From: JAWLGJ01 sp041685145
GTDB taxonomy: Bacteria > Pseudomonadota > Alphaproteobacteria > Rhodospirillales > Magnetospirillaceae
Direction: 5' to 3'
DNA length: 21,001 bases
Assembly: GCA_041685145.1 (NCBI GenBank)
Contig: JAWLGJ010000049.1
Span: forward strand, 1-21,001
Part shown: positions 1 through 7,894 of the stretch, piece by piece
How the letters are laid out: the number at the start of each line of letters is the position of its first letter
Numbering within the stretch: position 1 is the first letter of the stretch
Notes under the pieces: model-generated
The model's database searches: none
What the model saw: the letters and a program-made list of their open reading frames with translations, nothing else
What the model was told of the DNA's origin: nothing
Position numbers and translations under genes: made by a program

Positions 1-817
1 GGCGCAGCATCGCCGCCACGTCGTCATCGGCGGCGGCGGCATCGGCGGGGGCCGGCGGCGCCACCAGCACCACCACCTCGCCGCGCGGCGCCCCCGCCGC
101 CGCGTAGCGCGCCGCCAGGTCGGGCAGCGGCCCGCGCACGACCTCCTCGAAGCGCTTGGTCAACTCCCGCGCCACCGCCGCCTCGCGCCCGCCCAGCACC
201 GCCGCCATGTCGGCGAGGCTGGCGGGCAGGCGACGCGGCGACTCGTAGAAGACCAGCGTCGCCGGCACCGCCGCCAGCTCGGCGAGGGCGCGGCGGCGGG
301 CCGGGCCGCGCGGCGGCGGGAAGCCGGCGAACAGCACCCGGTCGCTGGCCAGGCCCGCCACCGACAGCGCCGCCGTCAGCGCCGAGGCGCCGGGGACGGC
401 ATGGACCGCCAGGCCCTCCTCGCGGCAGGCGCGCACCAGACGATAACCGGGGTCCGACAGCAGCGGCGTGCCCGCGTCGGACACCAGCGCCACCGCCGCC
501 CCCTGGCGCAGCCGCGCCAGCAGGCGGGGGCGGGCGCGGGCGGCGTTGTGCTCGTGATAGGGGGTCAGCGGCGCCTTGATGCCGTGCATGGCCAGCAGCC
601 GGCCGGTCTCGCGGGTGTCCTCGCAGGCCACCACATCGACGGCGGCGAGGGTGTCGAGGGCGCGCAGGGTGATGTCGCGGGCATTGCCGATGGGCGTGGC
701 CACGACGTATAGACCGGCGGCCGGTTTACTTGCCGGGGCGGCGCGGCTAGGTTTGGGGCGCCGCCCCTCTGTGCCGGAGACACCCCGTGCCCCGCGTTCC
801 CGCTGTGCTTCCGTCAC
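1..817 (-). CDS. rsmI: 16S rRNA (cytidine(1402)-2'-O)-methyltransferase RsmI, partial (3' end off window)
   Basis: RsmI uses S-adenosylmethionine to methylate the 2'-O of C1402 in the 16S rRNA decoding centre. The reading frame is open to the left edge; about 272 residues are visible, and the family is usually about 280-290, so only a short C-terminal tail is missing. Visible family motifs are ATPIGN (about residues 40-45), CEDTRETGRLL, YHEHN, LVSDAGTPLLSDPGY and VPGAS, all typical of the tetrapyrrole-methylase-like fold. The only start codon near the expected N terminus is GTG at 817; the next in-frame GTG lies inside the first beta strand (LYVVATP) and would truncate the fold. This start overlaps the divergent lipoprotein gene by 31 nt. 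Pairing of rsmI with an LppC/LpoA-type gene is common in Proteobacteria. The family call is secure and the start is inferred. Confidence 0.93.
   Translation of the reverse strand, partial: MTEAQRERGARGVSGTEGRRPKPSRAAPASKPAAGLYVVATPIGNARDITLRALDTLAAVDVVACEDTRETGRLLAMHGIKAPLTPYHEHNAARARPRLLARLRQGAAVALVSDAGTPLLSDPGYRLVRACREEGLAVHAVPGASALTAALSVAGLASDRVLFAGFPPPRGPARRRALAELAAVPATLVFYESPRRLPASLADMAAVLGGREAAVARELTKRFEEVVRGPLPDLAARYAAAGAPRGEVVVLVAPPAPADAAAADDDVAAMLR
725..753 (+). promoter_or_regulatory. weak candidate sigma-70 promoter for the LppC-like gene
   Basis: TTTACT at 725-730 and TAGGTT at 748-753 are separated by 17 nt and lie upstream of the GTG at 787. Matches to consensus are 4/6 and 3/6. 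The site lies inside the 5' end of rsmI on the other strand. It is the best-looking pair in the only space where a promoter for this gene could sit, but the match is poor. Confidence 0.2.
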
Positions 818-2292
818 TGTTGCTGGCCCTCGGGCTGCTGATGTCCGCCTGTGCCGGCCCAGAGTCGCCCGCCCCGGCCGAAACCGCAACCCCGCCGCCG
901 CCGGCCGCGCCGCCGGAGGAGGAGATCGCGGACGACGCCGAGGCGCCGCCCCTGGCCGCCGAACCCGACGAGACCGAGGCGGCGGCGGCGCCGGTGCCCG
1001 CCGGGCCGACGCGGGTGGCGCTGCTGGTGCCGCTGAGCGGCGACGCCGCCTCGGCCGGCGAGGGGCTGTTCAACGCCGCGCAGCTGGCGCTGTTCCAGCT
1101 TGGCGGCCCCGATTTCGAACTGCTGCCCATCGACACCGGCGGCACGCCCGAGGGCGCCGCCGCCGCCGCCCGCGCCGCGGTGGCGCGCGGGGCCGACCTT
1201 ATCCTGGGCCCGCTTTTCTCGGCTAGCGTCAAGGCGGCGGCGCCGGTGGCGCGGACGGCGGGGCTGCCGGTGGTCGCCTTCACCACCGACCGCAGCGCCG
1301 CCGGCGACGGGGTGTTCGTCTTCGGTTTCCTGCCGGGCCCGCAGGTGGAGCGCATCGTCGCCCACGCCCGCGCCCAGGGGCTGCAGCGTTTTGCGGCGCT
1401 GGCGCCGGACACCGCCTCTGGCCGCGCCGTGGTCGAGATCCTGCGGGCCCTCGACGCGAAGGATGAGGCCATGAGCGTCGAGGCCGTGGAGCTTTACGAC
1501 CCCGCCTCCGACGCCAGCGAGGAGGTTCGGCGCCTGGCCTTCTACGAGCAGCGGCAGAACGCCCTGGCCGACTATCGCCGGCTGGTACAGCAGCACGCCG
1601 CGCGCGTGGTGCCGCCGGAATTGCCCGAGGACATGACCCCGCGCCGGTTGGCGCTCGAAATTCCCGAGGTGGCGGACATCGAGCACGAGCTGCGCTGGCT
1701 GGACACCCTCGACACCCTCGGCCAGCCGCCCTACGACGCCATCGTGCTGCCCGACGAGGGCTCGCGCCTGCGCAACGTCGCCGCGCTGCTGCCCTATTAC
1801 GACATCGACACCCGGGCGGTGCGCCTGCTGGGGACGATGCTGTGGGACGATCCCGGCCTGGCGCGCGAGCCGGCGCTGGTGGGCGGCTGGTACCCGGCGC
1901 GGCCGCCGGAATCCTACCGCGCCTTCGCCGACGCCTATCGCCGCGCCTTTGGCGCCGCGCCGCCCTCGATCGCCAGCCTGGGCTTCGATGCCACCGCCCT
2001 GGCGGCGGTGCTGGCGGCGCATCCCGACCTCGACCTGTCGGCGCGCAGCCTGCGGGCGCCGTCGGGCTTCGCGGGCATCGACGGCATCTTCCGTTTCCGC
2101 CCCGACGGCACCGCCGAGCGCGGCCTGGCGGTGATGGAGATCAACCCGGAGGGCCCGCTGCTGCTCGACCCCGCCCCGGACTCCTTCGAGGCCATCGACC
2201 GCCGCCGCCGGCAGCAGCGGGACGGCGAGGCGCCGGCCGGCGGCGGGCCCCTGAACGGCGACGCCGAAGAAGGGCGCCGGCCGGGCGCCTGA
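787..2292 (+). CDS. LppC/LpoA-like penicillin-binding protein activator lipoprotein (periplasmic-binding fold)
   Basis: This is a predicted outer-membrane lipoprotein of 501 residues related to the LppC family (LpoA in enterics activates PBP1A peptidoglycan synthesis). The N terminus is a short hydrophobic signal ending in a lipobox-like LLMSAC with the modified cysteine at residue 22. An Ala/Pro/Glu-rich linker runs to about residue 70. A type I periplasmic-binding domain follows from about residue 75 (TRVALLVPLSGDAASAGEGL, GADLILGPLFS, GLPVVAFTTDRS) to about 465, and the C terminus is low-complexity and charged. The start is GTG at 787, with GGAG about 8 nt upstream; it gives exactly the signal peptide needed. 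It is divergent from rsmI, the usual neighbour. Enteric LpoA also has an N-terminal TPR-like domain that I do not see here, so PBP activation is inferred from family and context. Confidence 0.85.
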   Translation: MPRVPAVLPSLLLALGLLMSACAGPESPAPAETATPPPPAAPPEEEIADDAEAPPLAAEPDETEAAAAPVPAGPTRVALLVPLSGDAASAGEGLFNAAQLALFQLGGPDFELLPIDTGGTPEGAAAAARAAVARGADLILGPLFSASVKAAAPVARTAGLPVVAFTTDRSAAGDGVFVFGFLPGPQVERIVAHARAQGLQRFAALAPDTASGRAVVEILRALDAKDEAMSVEAVELYDPASDASEEVRRLAFYEQRQNALADYRRLVQQHAARVVPPELPEDMTPRRLALEIPEVADIEHELRWLDTLDTLGQPPYDAIVLPDEGSRLRNVAALLPYYDIDTRAVRLLGTMLWDDPGLAREPALVGGWYPARPPESYRAFADAYRRAFGAAPPSIASLGFDATALAAVLAAHPDLDLSARSLRAPSGFAGIDGIFRFRPDGTAERGLAVMEINPEGPLLLDPAPDSFEAIDRRRRQQRDGEAPAGGGPLNGDAEEGRRPGA

Positions 2293-2312
2293 TTGCCAGA
2301 CCGGCCTCGGAC

Positions 2313-2326
2313 GCCCGCCTGCGGGC
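2313..2326. repeat. inverted repeat between convergent lppC-like gene and ptsN
   Basis: A perfect 6-bp inverted repeat (GCCCGC / GCGGGC with a 2-nt centre) sits in the 67-nt gap between two convergent genes. It could form a short hairpin at both 3' ends. Neither strand has a following T tract, so a classical intrinsic terminator is not supported. Confidence 0.3.
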
Positions 2327-2359
2327 TGACGAAGCGAAACGGTGGAGCGGCGGGAAAGC

Positions 2360-2824
2360 CTAGGCGGCGCGGCTGGCGGGGGATTCGGTCAGCAGCGCGT
2401 AGAGGCCTTCGACGCTGTCGGTGCCGCGCAGCTTTTCGCAGACGGTGCGGTCGCGCAGCAGCCGCGAGACGCGGGCCAGGGCCTTGAGGTGGTCGGCGCC
2501 CGCCGATTCCGGCGCCAGCAGCAGGAAGATCAGGTCCACCGGCTGCTCGTCGATGGCCTCGAAATTGATCGGCCGCTCCAGACGCGCGAACAGGCCGTAG
2601 AGGCGGTCGAGATTGGCCAGCTTGCCGTGCGGAATGGCGATGCCGTTGCCAACGCCCGTCGTGCCCAGGCGTTCGCGTTCCAGCAGCACGTCGAAGATGG
2701 CCCGCTCGTGCAGGCCGGTCAGCTCCGCCGCCCGTCGCGCCAGTTCCTGCAGGGCCTGCTTCTTGCTGGTGGCCCGCAGGTTCGGGACCACGCCTTCGAG
2801 GCTGATCAGGTCAGCGATGTCCAT
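2360..2824 (-). CDS. ptsN: PTS IIA-like nitrogen-regulatory protein PtsN (EIIA-Ntr)
   Basis: EIIA-Ntr is the terminal phosphoacceptor of the nitrogen PTS (EI-Ntr, NPr, EIIA-Ntr), a regulatory relay acting on potassium uptake, carbon/nitrogen balance and kinases rather than sugar import. The protein is 154 residues, the usual length. The single PTS EIIA type-2 domain fills it, with the phosphorylatable histidine at about residue 66 in GIAIPHGK and a typical DLIFLLLAPESAGADHLKAL stretch. The start is ATG at 2824 with AGAGG a few nt upstream. It lies downstream of rpoN on the same strand, the classic location. The usual hpf/raiA gene between rpoN and ptsN is missing, leaving a 275-nt gap. Confidence 0.95.
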   Translation of the reverse strand: MDIADLISLEGVVPNLRATSKKQALQELARRAAELTGLHERAIFDVLLERERLGTTGVGNGIAIPHGKLANLDRLYGLFARLERPINFEAIDEQPVDLIFLLLAPESAGADHLKALARVSRLLRDRTVCEKLRGTDSVEGLYALLTESPASRAA

Positions 2825-3099
2825 ACCAGACCTCTATCGTTGCGGTTCGAGCGCCCGATAGGTTCCAACGTCGCGCGAAAGAGCTTCCCCCTGGCGCGGG
2901 CCCGCGGTCAACCCGGGAACGGGTGGCCCAGACTTTCGAATACGCCGCGCGGGCCTAAAATCCCATTAACCCCCCATTAGCGGGGCGGCACCGCCCCTTG
3001 GACGGAAGGACGGGACCATAGTTCCCGCCCCATACGGAGTCAAGCGCCGTCGAGGCGGCGGCCGCGCGCGGAGCGAACCCCCCGCGAGCGGGATATCCC
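2825..3099. other. intergenic gap between rpoN and ptsN, no gene seen
   Basis: This space normally holds the ribosome hibernation factor gene hpf in alphaproteobacteria, but at 275 nt it is too short for a full-length one and I see no coding frame in it. It holds a GC hairpin (GGGGCGG, CA, CCGCCCC at about 2982-2997) without a T tract. On the minus strand a TTGACC lies upstream of ptsN, but no -10 element is at the right distance. A separate ptsN promoter is therefore likely but not identified. Confidence 0.5.
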
Positions 3100-4578
3100 C
3101 TAAACACCCATCAGCTTCTCGCGGCGGCGCTGCACCGACGAGCCGATGCGCATCGACTCGCGGTATTTGGCGACGGTGCGCCGGGCGATGTCCACCCCCT
3201 CGGCGCGGAGGATCTCGACGATGCGGTCGTCGGAGAGCACCGCGTCGGCGGCCTCGGCGTCGATGAGCGCCCGGATGCGGTGGCGCACCGATTCGGCCGA
3301 ATGCGTGGCGCCGCCGCTGGTGGCGGCGATGGCCTGGGTAAAAAAGTATTTCAGCTCGAAGATGCCGCGCGGGGTGGCGATGTATTTGTTGGCGGTGACG
3401 CGGCTGACGGTGCTTTCATGCATTCCGATGGCCAGGGCCACGTCGCGCAGCACCAGCGGCCGCAGATGGGCGATGCCCTTGCGGAAAAAGCCGTCCTGCT
3501 GGCGCACGATCTCGCTGGCCACCTTCAGGATGGTGGTGGCGCGCTGGTGCAGCGACTTGACCAGCCAGTTCGCCGCCTGCAAGCGCTCGCTGACATAGGT
3601 CTTCTCCTCGCGGCTGCGGGCGGCGCCGGCGACGCGGGCGTAGTAGCGCATGTCGACCAGCAGCCGCGGCAGGGTGTCGGCGTTCAGTTCCACGTCCCAG
3701 GCCCCGTCCGGCCGCGCGCGCATGAGCACGTCGGGAACCACCGGTTGGGCGACCGAATCGTCGAACACCGACGCCGGCCGAGGGTTCAGCGCCCGGATCT
3801 CGGCGATCATCGCCGCCATGTCCTCGCCATCGACGCCGCACAGCCGCATAAGCCCGGCCAGGTCGCGCCGCGCCAGCCGGTCGAGATTGTCCAGCAGCGC
3901 CTGCATGGCGGGGTCCAGGCGATCGCGCTCGGCCAGTTGCAGGGCCAGGCATTCGGCCAGGCTGCGCGCGAAGATGCCCGGCGGGTCCAGTCGCTGCAAC
4001 CGGGCGAGCACGGCGTCGAGCCCGGCGCGGGAGCAGCCCAGCGCCACGGCGGCCTCGTCGAGGTCGCCGGTCAGATAGCCGGATTCGTCCAGCATCTCCA
4101 TCAGATAGAAGCCGATCAGCCGCTCGGCCGGCGTCGCGAAGGCAAGGCCGATCTGCTCGCGCAGGTGGTCGCGCAGGCTGACGCCTCCGGCCAGGGTGCG
4201 TTCGAGATCGGGGGCGGAGTCGTCGAAATCGTGGCGGCCGCCGCTGCCGGTCCAGGCGCCCAGCGACGCCTCCGACTCCGGCTCGGCATTGCCGCTCCAG
4301 GCGTTGTCGTAGTCGACGTCCAGCGGCGCCTCGGCCTCGCCCGGCACCGCCGCCTCCAGGATCGGCTCGTCGCCGCCGCGGCTCTCCGGCGCCGGCGCCG
4401 GCTCCTCGCCGGGGGCGTCGCCCTCGCGGTCCAGCAGCGGGTTCTGCTCCAGCTCGCGCTCCAGGAAGGCGGCCAGTTCCAGGTTGTTGAGTTGCAGCAG
4501 CTTGATCGCCTGCTGCAACTGCGGCGTCATCACCAGGGACTGGGATTGGCGGAGGTCGAGCCGGGGCGTCAGCGCCAT
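3100..4578 (-). CDS. rpoN: RNA polymerase sigma-54 factor RpoN
   Basis: Sigma-54 directs RNA polymerase to -24/-12 promoters and needs AAA+ enhancer-binding activators. It controls nitrogen assimilation and many envelope and motility genes. At 492 residues it is full length. The N terminus carries the glutamine/leucine-rich region I (QSLVMTPQLQQAIKLLQL, about residues 13-30). An acidic, low-complexity region II covers about 50-125, and the core-binding domain follows. The C-terminal DNA-binding part holds a helix-turn-helix region (MHESTVSRVTANKYIATP) and the RpoN box ARRTVAKYRE at about 465-474. The start is ATG at 4578, 9 nt after the lptB stop, with no strong Shine-Dalgarno, so translation may depend on coupling to lptB. 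The lptB-rpoN adjacency is a conserved proteobacterial arrangement. Confidence 0.97.
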   Translation of the reverse strand: MALTPRLDLRQSQSLVMTPQLQQAIKLLQLNNLELAAFLERELEQNPLLDREGDAPGEEPAPAPESRGGDEPILEAAVPGEAEAPLDVDYDNAWSGNAEPESEASLGAWTGSGGRHDFDDSAPDLERTLAGGVSLRDHLREQIGLAFATPAERLIGFYLMEMLDESGYLTGDLDEAAVALGCSRAGLDAVLARLQRLDPPGIFARSLAECLALQLAERDRLDPAMQALLDNLDRLARRDLAGLMRLCGVDGEDMAAMIAEIRALNPRPASVFDDSVAQPVVPDVLMRARPDGAWDVELNADTLPRLLVDMRYYARVAGAARSREEKTYVSERLQAANWLVKSLHQRATTILKVASEIVRQQDGFFRKGIAHLRPLVLRDVALAIGMHESTVSRVTANKYIATPRGIFELKYFFTQAIAATSGGATHSAESVRHRIRALIDAEAADAVLSDDRIVEILRAEGVDIARRTVAKYRESMRIGSSVQRRREKLMGV

Positions 4579-4587
4579 GACCGCACG

Positions 4588-5367
4588 CTACAAGGTGAAC
4601 CGCTCGCCCAGATAGACCCGTCGGACCTCCTCATGGGCGACGATTTCCTCCGGCCGCCCCTCCATGAGGACGCCGCCGTCGTGGAGGATGTAGGCCCGGT
4701 CGACCACTTCCAGCGTCTCGCGGACATTGTGATCGGTGATCAGCACGCCGATGCCGCGGTGCTTGAGATGGGCGACGAGGTCGCGGACATCGCCGACGGC
4801 GATGGGGTCGATGCCGGCCAGCGGCTCGTCCAGCAGGACGAAATGCGGCTGCGCGGCCAGGGCGCGGGCGATCTCGACCCGGCGCCGCTCGCCCCCCGAC
4901 AGGGCCAGCGCCGGCGCCCGGCGCAAATGCGTGATGGAGAACTCCGCCAGCAGCCGCTCCAGCGCCGCCTCGCGCTTGTCGCGCACGGGCTCGACGACCT
5001 CCAGCACCGCGGCGATGTTGCGCTCCACCGTCAGGCCGCGGAAGATCGACGCCTCCTGCGGCAGATAGCCGATGCCCAGCCGCGCCCGGCGGTACATGGG
5101 CAGGTCGGTGATGTCGTCGCCGTCGAGGCTGATGGTGCCGAAGTCGGGGCGCACCAAACCGGTGATGCAGTAGAAGCAGGTGGTCTTGCCGGCGCCGTTG
5201 GGCCCCAGCAGCCCGACGACCTCGCCGCGTTGCAGCGACAGGCTGATGTTGCGCAGCACCGGCCGCCGGCGATAGCTCTTGCCGATATTGTGCGCCACCA
5301 GCCCCGGGTTGTCGGCGATCAGGCGCGGCCCCGGCGAGGCGGCGTCACCCTCCCTTGCGGCCTTCAA
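4588..5367 (-). CDS. lptB: LPS export ABC transporter ATP-binding protein LptB
   Basis: LptB is the cytoplasmic ATPase of the LptB2FG transporter that extracts LPS from the inner membrane and pushes it along the LptC-LptA bridge. The protein has 259 residues. Walker A is GPNGAGKTT (about 55-63), the Q-loop region is YLPQEASIF, the ABC signature LSGGERRRVEIARAL starts at about 156, Walker B is VLLDEP (D180/E181), and the switch histidine is in ITDHNV (about H213). The start is TTG at 5367: the codon overlaps the lptA stop (TTGA) and GGAGG lies 10 nt upstream inside lptA. No in-frame ATG exists near the N terminus. The first 20 or so residues extend beyond the usual LptB start. lptF and lptG are not in this window. 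Confidence 0.96.
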   Translation of the reverse strand: MKAAREGDAASPGPRLIADNPGLVAHNIGKSYRRRPVLRNISLSLQRGEVVGLLGPNGAGKTTCFYCITGLVRPDFGTISLDGDDITDLPMYRRARLGIGYLPQEASIFRGLTVERNIAAVLEVVEPVRDKREAALERLLAEFSITHLRRAPALALSGGERRRVEIARALAAQPHFVLLDEPLAGIDPIAVGDVRDLVAHLKHRGIGVLITDHNVRETLEVVDRAYILHDGGVLMEGRPEEIVAHEEVRRVYLGERFTL

Positions 5368-6185
5368 CGGTTGCTGTCCTCCGTTTCCATGTCCTGCGGC
5401 ACCAGGCGCCCCTGCACCCGCCCGCCGGCCGCCCCCGGCGGGGCGGCGTAGAGGCGGCTGACGCCGGTGTCGAGATTGACCTCGGCATAGCCGCCGTTCA
5501 ACTGGCTTTGGTCGCGGGTGATCTTAACCGAACCCGACAGGGTAACGATAGACGACGCGGCATCGTAACGACCGCTGTCGGCCGACACCACCTCGCCGTC
5601 ATTGGTGAGGGTGACGCCGCCGCCGGCGTCGACGGCGCCGACGCGCAGGGCGCCCTCGGCGTCGGGCTCCAGGCGGGCGGTGAGGCGCTGGGCGCGCAGC
5701 ACGCGGCCCTCGCGGCGCACGGTGGCGTTGCCCTCGGCGACGGCGACGCGCTCGGCCTCGTCATAGACGATGCCGTTCTCGGCGGTGATGGTTTCGGTGG
5801 GCGTGGCCAGGGTGGCGGGCGCGCCTTCGAGGGTGAAGCGCCGCCGGTCCAGCTCGTAGACGGCGCGCCGGCCGGTGGCGGTCTCCAGGTCGGTGGCGAT
5901 GGTGACCTCGCCCTCGGCCTCCAGGCGATAGACGTCGGTGTCGCCGTCGTCGGTCTCGCGGTAGAAGGCGCTGAGGCGCTCGGCGGTGACGGCGACGCCG
6001 CCGCGCACGGCGCGGGCGTTGCCCAGGGCGGTGATGCGGGCCTCCTCCTGCGCCCATTCGATGGTGCCGTCGGCGGTAACCTCGATGGGATCGCCGTCGC
6101 CGCCCAAGGCCATGCTCTGGGCGGCGGCGGCGGCGGGGAACAGGCCGCCCAGCATCATCGCCAGGGCGTAGAGCGCCGGTTTCAT
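5364..6185 (-). CDS. lptA: LPS transport periplasmic protein LptA, long form with two OstA-like repeats
   Basis: LptA forms the periplasmic beta-jellyroll filament that carries LPS from LptC to LptD. A signal peptide is visible (hydrophobic core ALYALAMMLGGLF, cleavage near AAAAAQ at about residue 22). At 273 residues it is clearly longer than E. coli LptA (185). The mature part appears to contain two related OstA-like segments, about residues 33-140 and 145-245. Both begin with a GNA-x-V/A-x-R pattern, both contain an EG-x-VT or GG-x-VT strand, and both contain a G-x-Y-x strand. The C terminus ends with the alphaproteobacterial pattern AEVNLDTGVSRLY. The ATG at 6185 overlaps the lptC stop by 4 nt and has a strong GGGAGGTGA ribosome site. 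Its own stop overlaps the lptB start. The identity is firm; the duplication is my reading. Confidence 0.92.
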   Translation of the reverse strand: MKPALYALAMMLGGLFPAAAAAQSMALGGDGDPIEVTADGTIEWAQEEARITALGNARAVRGGVAVTAERLSAFYRETDDGDTDVYRLEAEGEVTIATDLETATGRRAVYELDRRRFTLEGAPATLATPTETITAENGIVYDEAERVAVAEGNATVRREGRVLRAQRLTARLEPDAEGALRVGAVDAGGGVTLTNDGEVVSADSGRYDAASSIVTLSGSVKITRDQSQLNGGYAEVNLDTGVSRLYAAPPGAAGGRVQGRLVPQDMETEDSNR

Positions 6186-6874
6186 GGCTCACCTCCCTCT
6201 TGGGGCCGTAGGAACATGCGGGCGGGGCCGTCCAGGCGCAGGACGCCGGTGTCGTTGCGCCATTCGAAACCGGCGCCGTCGATGCGCCCGAAGGGGCCCC
6301 GGCCCACCACCGGGGCGTCGCCGCGCGCCACGCCGGCGCGCAGGTCGATGGCGGCGCGCGAGGTCTCGACGACGTGGCCACGGTCGTCGTGCAGGGTGAC
6401 GCCGCCCTCCAGTTCGGCGGTGCCGGCGTCGCGGTCGAACAGGCCCTGCGCCGCCTCCAGGCGCAGCCCGGCGCCGTCATCCAGCGCCAGCTCCGCCGCC
6501 GGTCGCTCCAGCGCGATGACGCCCGCCTCGTCGCCGACATAGGTGGCGCGCTCGGCGCTGACGCGGAACGGGCGGTTGCGGTCGTCGGTGCCGAAATAGC
6601 GCGGGTTGACCATGTGCGGGCCTTCCGTCATCGGCCGCGCCGCGCCATCGCCGCCGCCCATCAGCGCCACGTCGCCGACGATGTGCGGCCACAGGGCCAG
6701 CAGCGCCAGCAGCGCCACCGCCAGCGCCGGCAGCACCACCCGCAGCAGGCCGACGATGCGGCTGTAGCGGGCGGTCTGGCGGCGCGAGGGGGCGGCGCGG
6801 ACCTCCCACTCCTGCTTCCCTGCGCGTCTGCCGGGTCGTCGCCGCGAGGCCATCTGCACCGCCACCCCGCCCAT
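6182..6874 (-). CDS. lptC: LPS export system protein LptC
   Basis: LptC is a bitopic inner-membrane protein that receives LPS from LptB2FG and passes it to LptA. The protein is about 230 residues. A basic cytoplasmic N terminus (RRRPGRR, RRQTARY) is followed by one membrane segment (LLRVVLPALAVALLALLALW, about residues 45-64) and then a periplasmic beta-rich domain with MVNPRYFGTDDRNRPFRVSA, typical of alphaproteobacterial LptC. The ATG at 6874 shares its first base with the last base of the kdsD stop (TGATG). An alternative ATG at 6853 has a better purine-rich site upstream and would remove seven residues. The stop overlaps the lptA start. The open frame continues upstream through kdsD in another frame, but that part is not coding. 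Confidence 0.92.
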   Translation of the reverse strand: MGGVAVQMASRRRPGRRAGKQEWEVRAAPSRRQTARYSRIVGLLRVVLPALAVALLALLALWPHIVGDVALMGGGDGAARPMTEGPHMVNPRYFGTDDRNRPFRVSAERATYVGDEAGVIALERPAAELALDDGAGLRLEAAQGLFDRDAGTAELEGGVTLHDDRGHVVETSRAAIDLRAGVARGDAPVVGRGPFGRIDGAGFEWRNDTGVLRLDGPARMFLRPQEGGEP

Positions 6875-7875
6875 CACACCAGGCCGGCGCGCAAACAGTC
6901 GTGCACATGCAGGATGCCGACCGGGCGCTCGTCGTCGGCGACCACGAACAGGCTGGTGATGGCGTTGGCGTTCATCAGGTGCAGGGCCTCGGCGGCCAGC
7001 ATTCGCGGCGGCACGGTCTTGGGGTGTGGGGTCATGATCTCGGCCACCGTGCTGTCGATCAGGCCCGGCCCCAGGTGGCGGCGCAGGTCGCCGTCGGTGA
7101 CGATGCCGGCCAGGCGCCCGTCGTCGCCGAGAACGCCGACGCAGCCGAAGCTCTTGCGGGTCATCACCACCAGCGCCTCGCCCATGCGCATGGCGCGCGG
7201 CGCCAGCGGCACCGCCTCGCCCTGGTGCATGAGGTCGCCGACCCGCAGCAGCCGCCGGCCAAGCTGGCCGCCGGGGTGATAGGTCTTGAAGTCGGTGACC
7301 GTGAAGCCCTGGCGCGCCAGCAGCGTCACCGCCACCGCATCGCCCAGCGCCAGCATCATGGTGGTCGAGGTGGTCGGCGCCATGCCGATGGGGCAGGCCT
7401 CGGGCATGTCGGGCAGCACCAGGGCCACGTCGGCGGCCTGCGCCAGCGTGCTGTCGGCGCGCCCGGTCATCGCCACCAGCGGAATGGCGAAGCGGCGGCA
7501 ATAGGCGACGATGTCGCCCAGTTCGGGGGTCTCGCCGGAATTGGACAGCCCGACGACGGCGTCCATGCGGGTGATCATGCCCAGGTCGCCGTGGCTGGCC
7601 TCGCCGGGATGGACGAAAAAGGACGGCGTGCCGGTGGAGGCCAGGGTGGCGGCGATCTTGCGGGCGACGTGGCCGCTCTTGCCCATGCCGGTGACGATCA
7701 CCCGCCCCTGGATCGCGCCCAGCAGTTCGACGGCGCGCAGGAAGGCGTCGCCGAGGCCGTCGGCGAGCACGGTCAGGGCGTCGGCCTCCAGGCGCAGGGC
7801 CCGGCGGGCGGTGTCGAGGCCGTCGGCCGCGCCGCTGTCCGCCGCCGTGGTGCCGTGCTGTGTCGAAGCCGTCAT
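6874..7875 (-). CDS. kdsD: arabinose-5-phosphate isomerase KdsD (KpsF/GutQ family)
   Basis: KdsD interconverts D-ribulose 5-phosphate and D-arabinose 5-phosphate, the first committed step to Kdo for LPS inner core. At 333 residues it has the family layout. A SIS sugar-isomerase domain spans about residues 45-190 (VIVTGMGKSGHVARKIAATL, PSFFVHPGEASHGDLGMI, LSNSGETPEL). Two CBS domains follow at about 210-270 and 275-333 (TRKSFGCVGVLGDDGRLAGI, DGDLRR; NANAITSLFVV, VGILHVHDCL). KTYHPGGQLGRRL is the family linker. The ATG at 7875 starts the chain kdsD-lptC-lptA-lptB, in which each gene overlaps the next, so the Kdo precursor enzyme is coupled to the LPS export genes. Confidence 0.96.
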   Translation of the reverse strand: MTASTQHGTTAADSGAADGLDTARRALRLEADALTVLADGLGDAFLRAVELLGAIQGRVIVTGMGKSGHVARKIAATLASTGTPSFFVHPGEASHGDLGMITRMDAVVGLSNSGETPELGDIVAYCRRFAIPLVAMTGRADSTLAQAADVALVLPDMPEACPIGMAPTTSTTMMLALGDAVAVTLLARQGFTVTDFKTYHPGGQLGRRLLRVGDLMHQGEAVPLAPRAMRMGEALVVMTRKSFGCVGVLGDDGRLAGIVTDGDLRRHLGPGLIDSTVAEIMTPHPKTVPPRMLAAEALHLMNANAITSLFVVADDERPVGILHVHDCLRAGLV

Positions 7876-7894
7876 GACGTGCCCATTCCCTCGC

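Noticed and set aside
2982..2997. GC hairpin downstream of rpoN as an intrinsic terminator
   Set aside because: Stem is good but no T tract follows on either strand; similar GC stems are expected by chance in such DNA.
3280..5451. 723-codon plus-strand frame across rpoN and lptB
   Set aside because: Shadow of two clear minus-strand genes; Gln/Gly/Arg-rich, with no domain recognisable.
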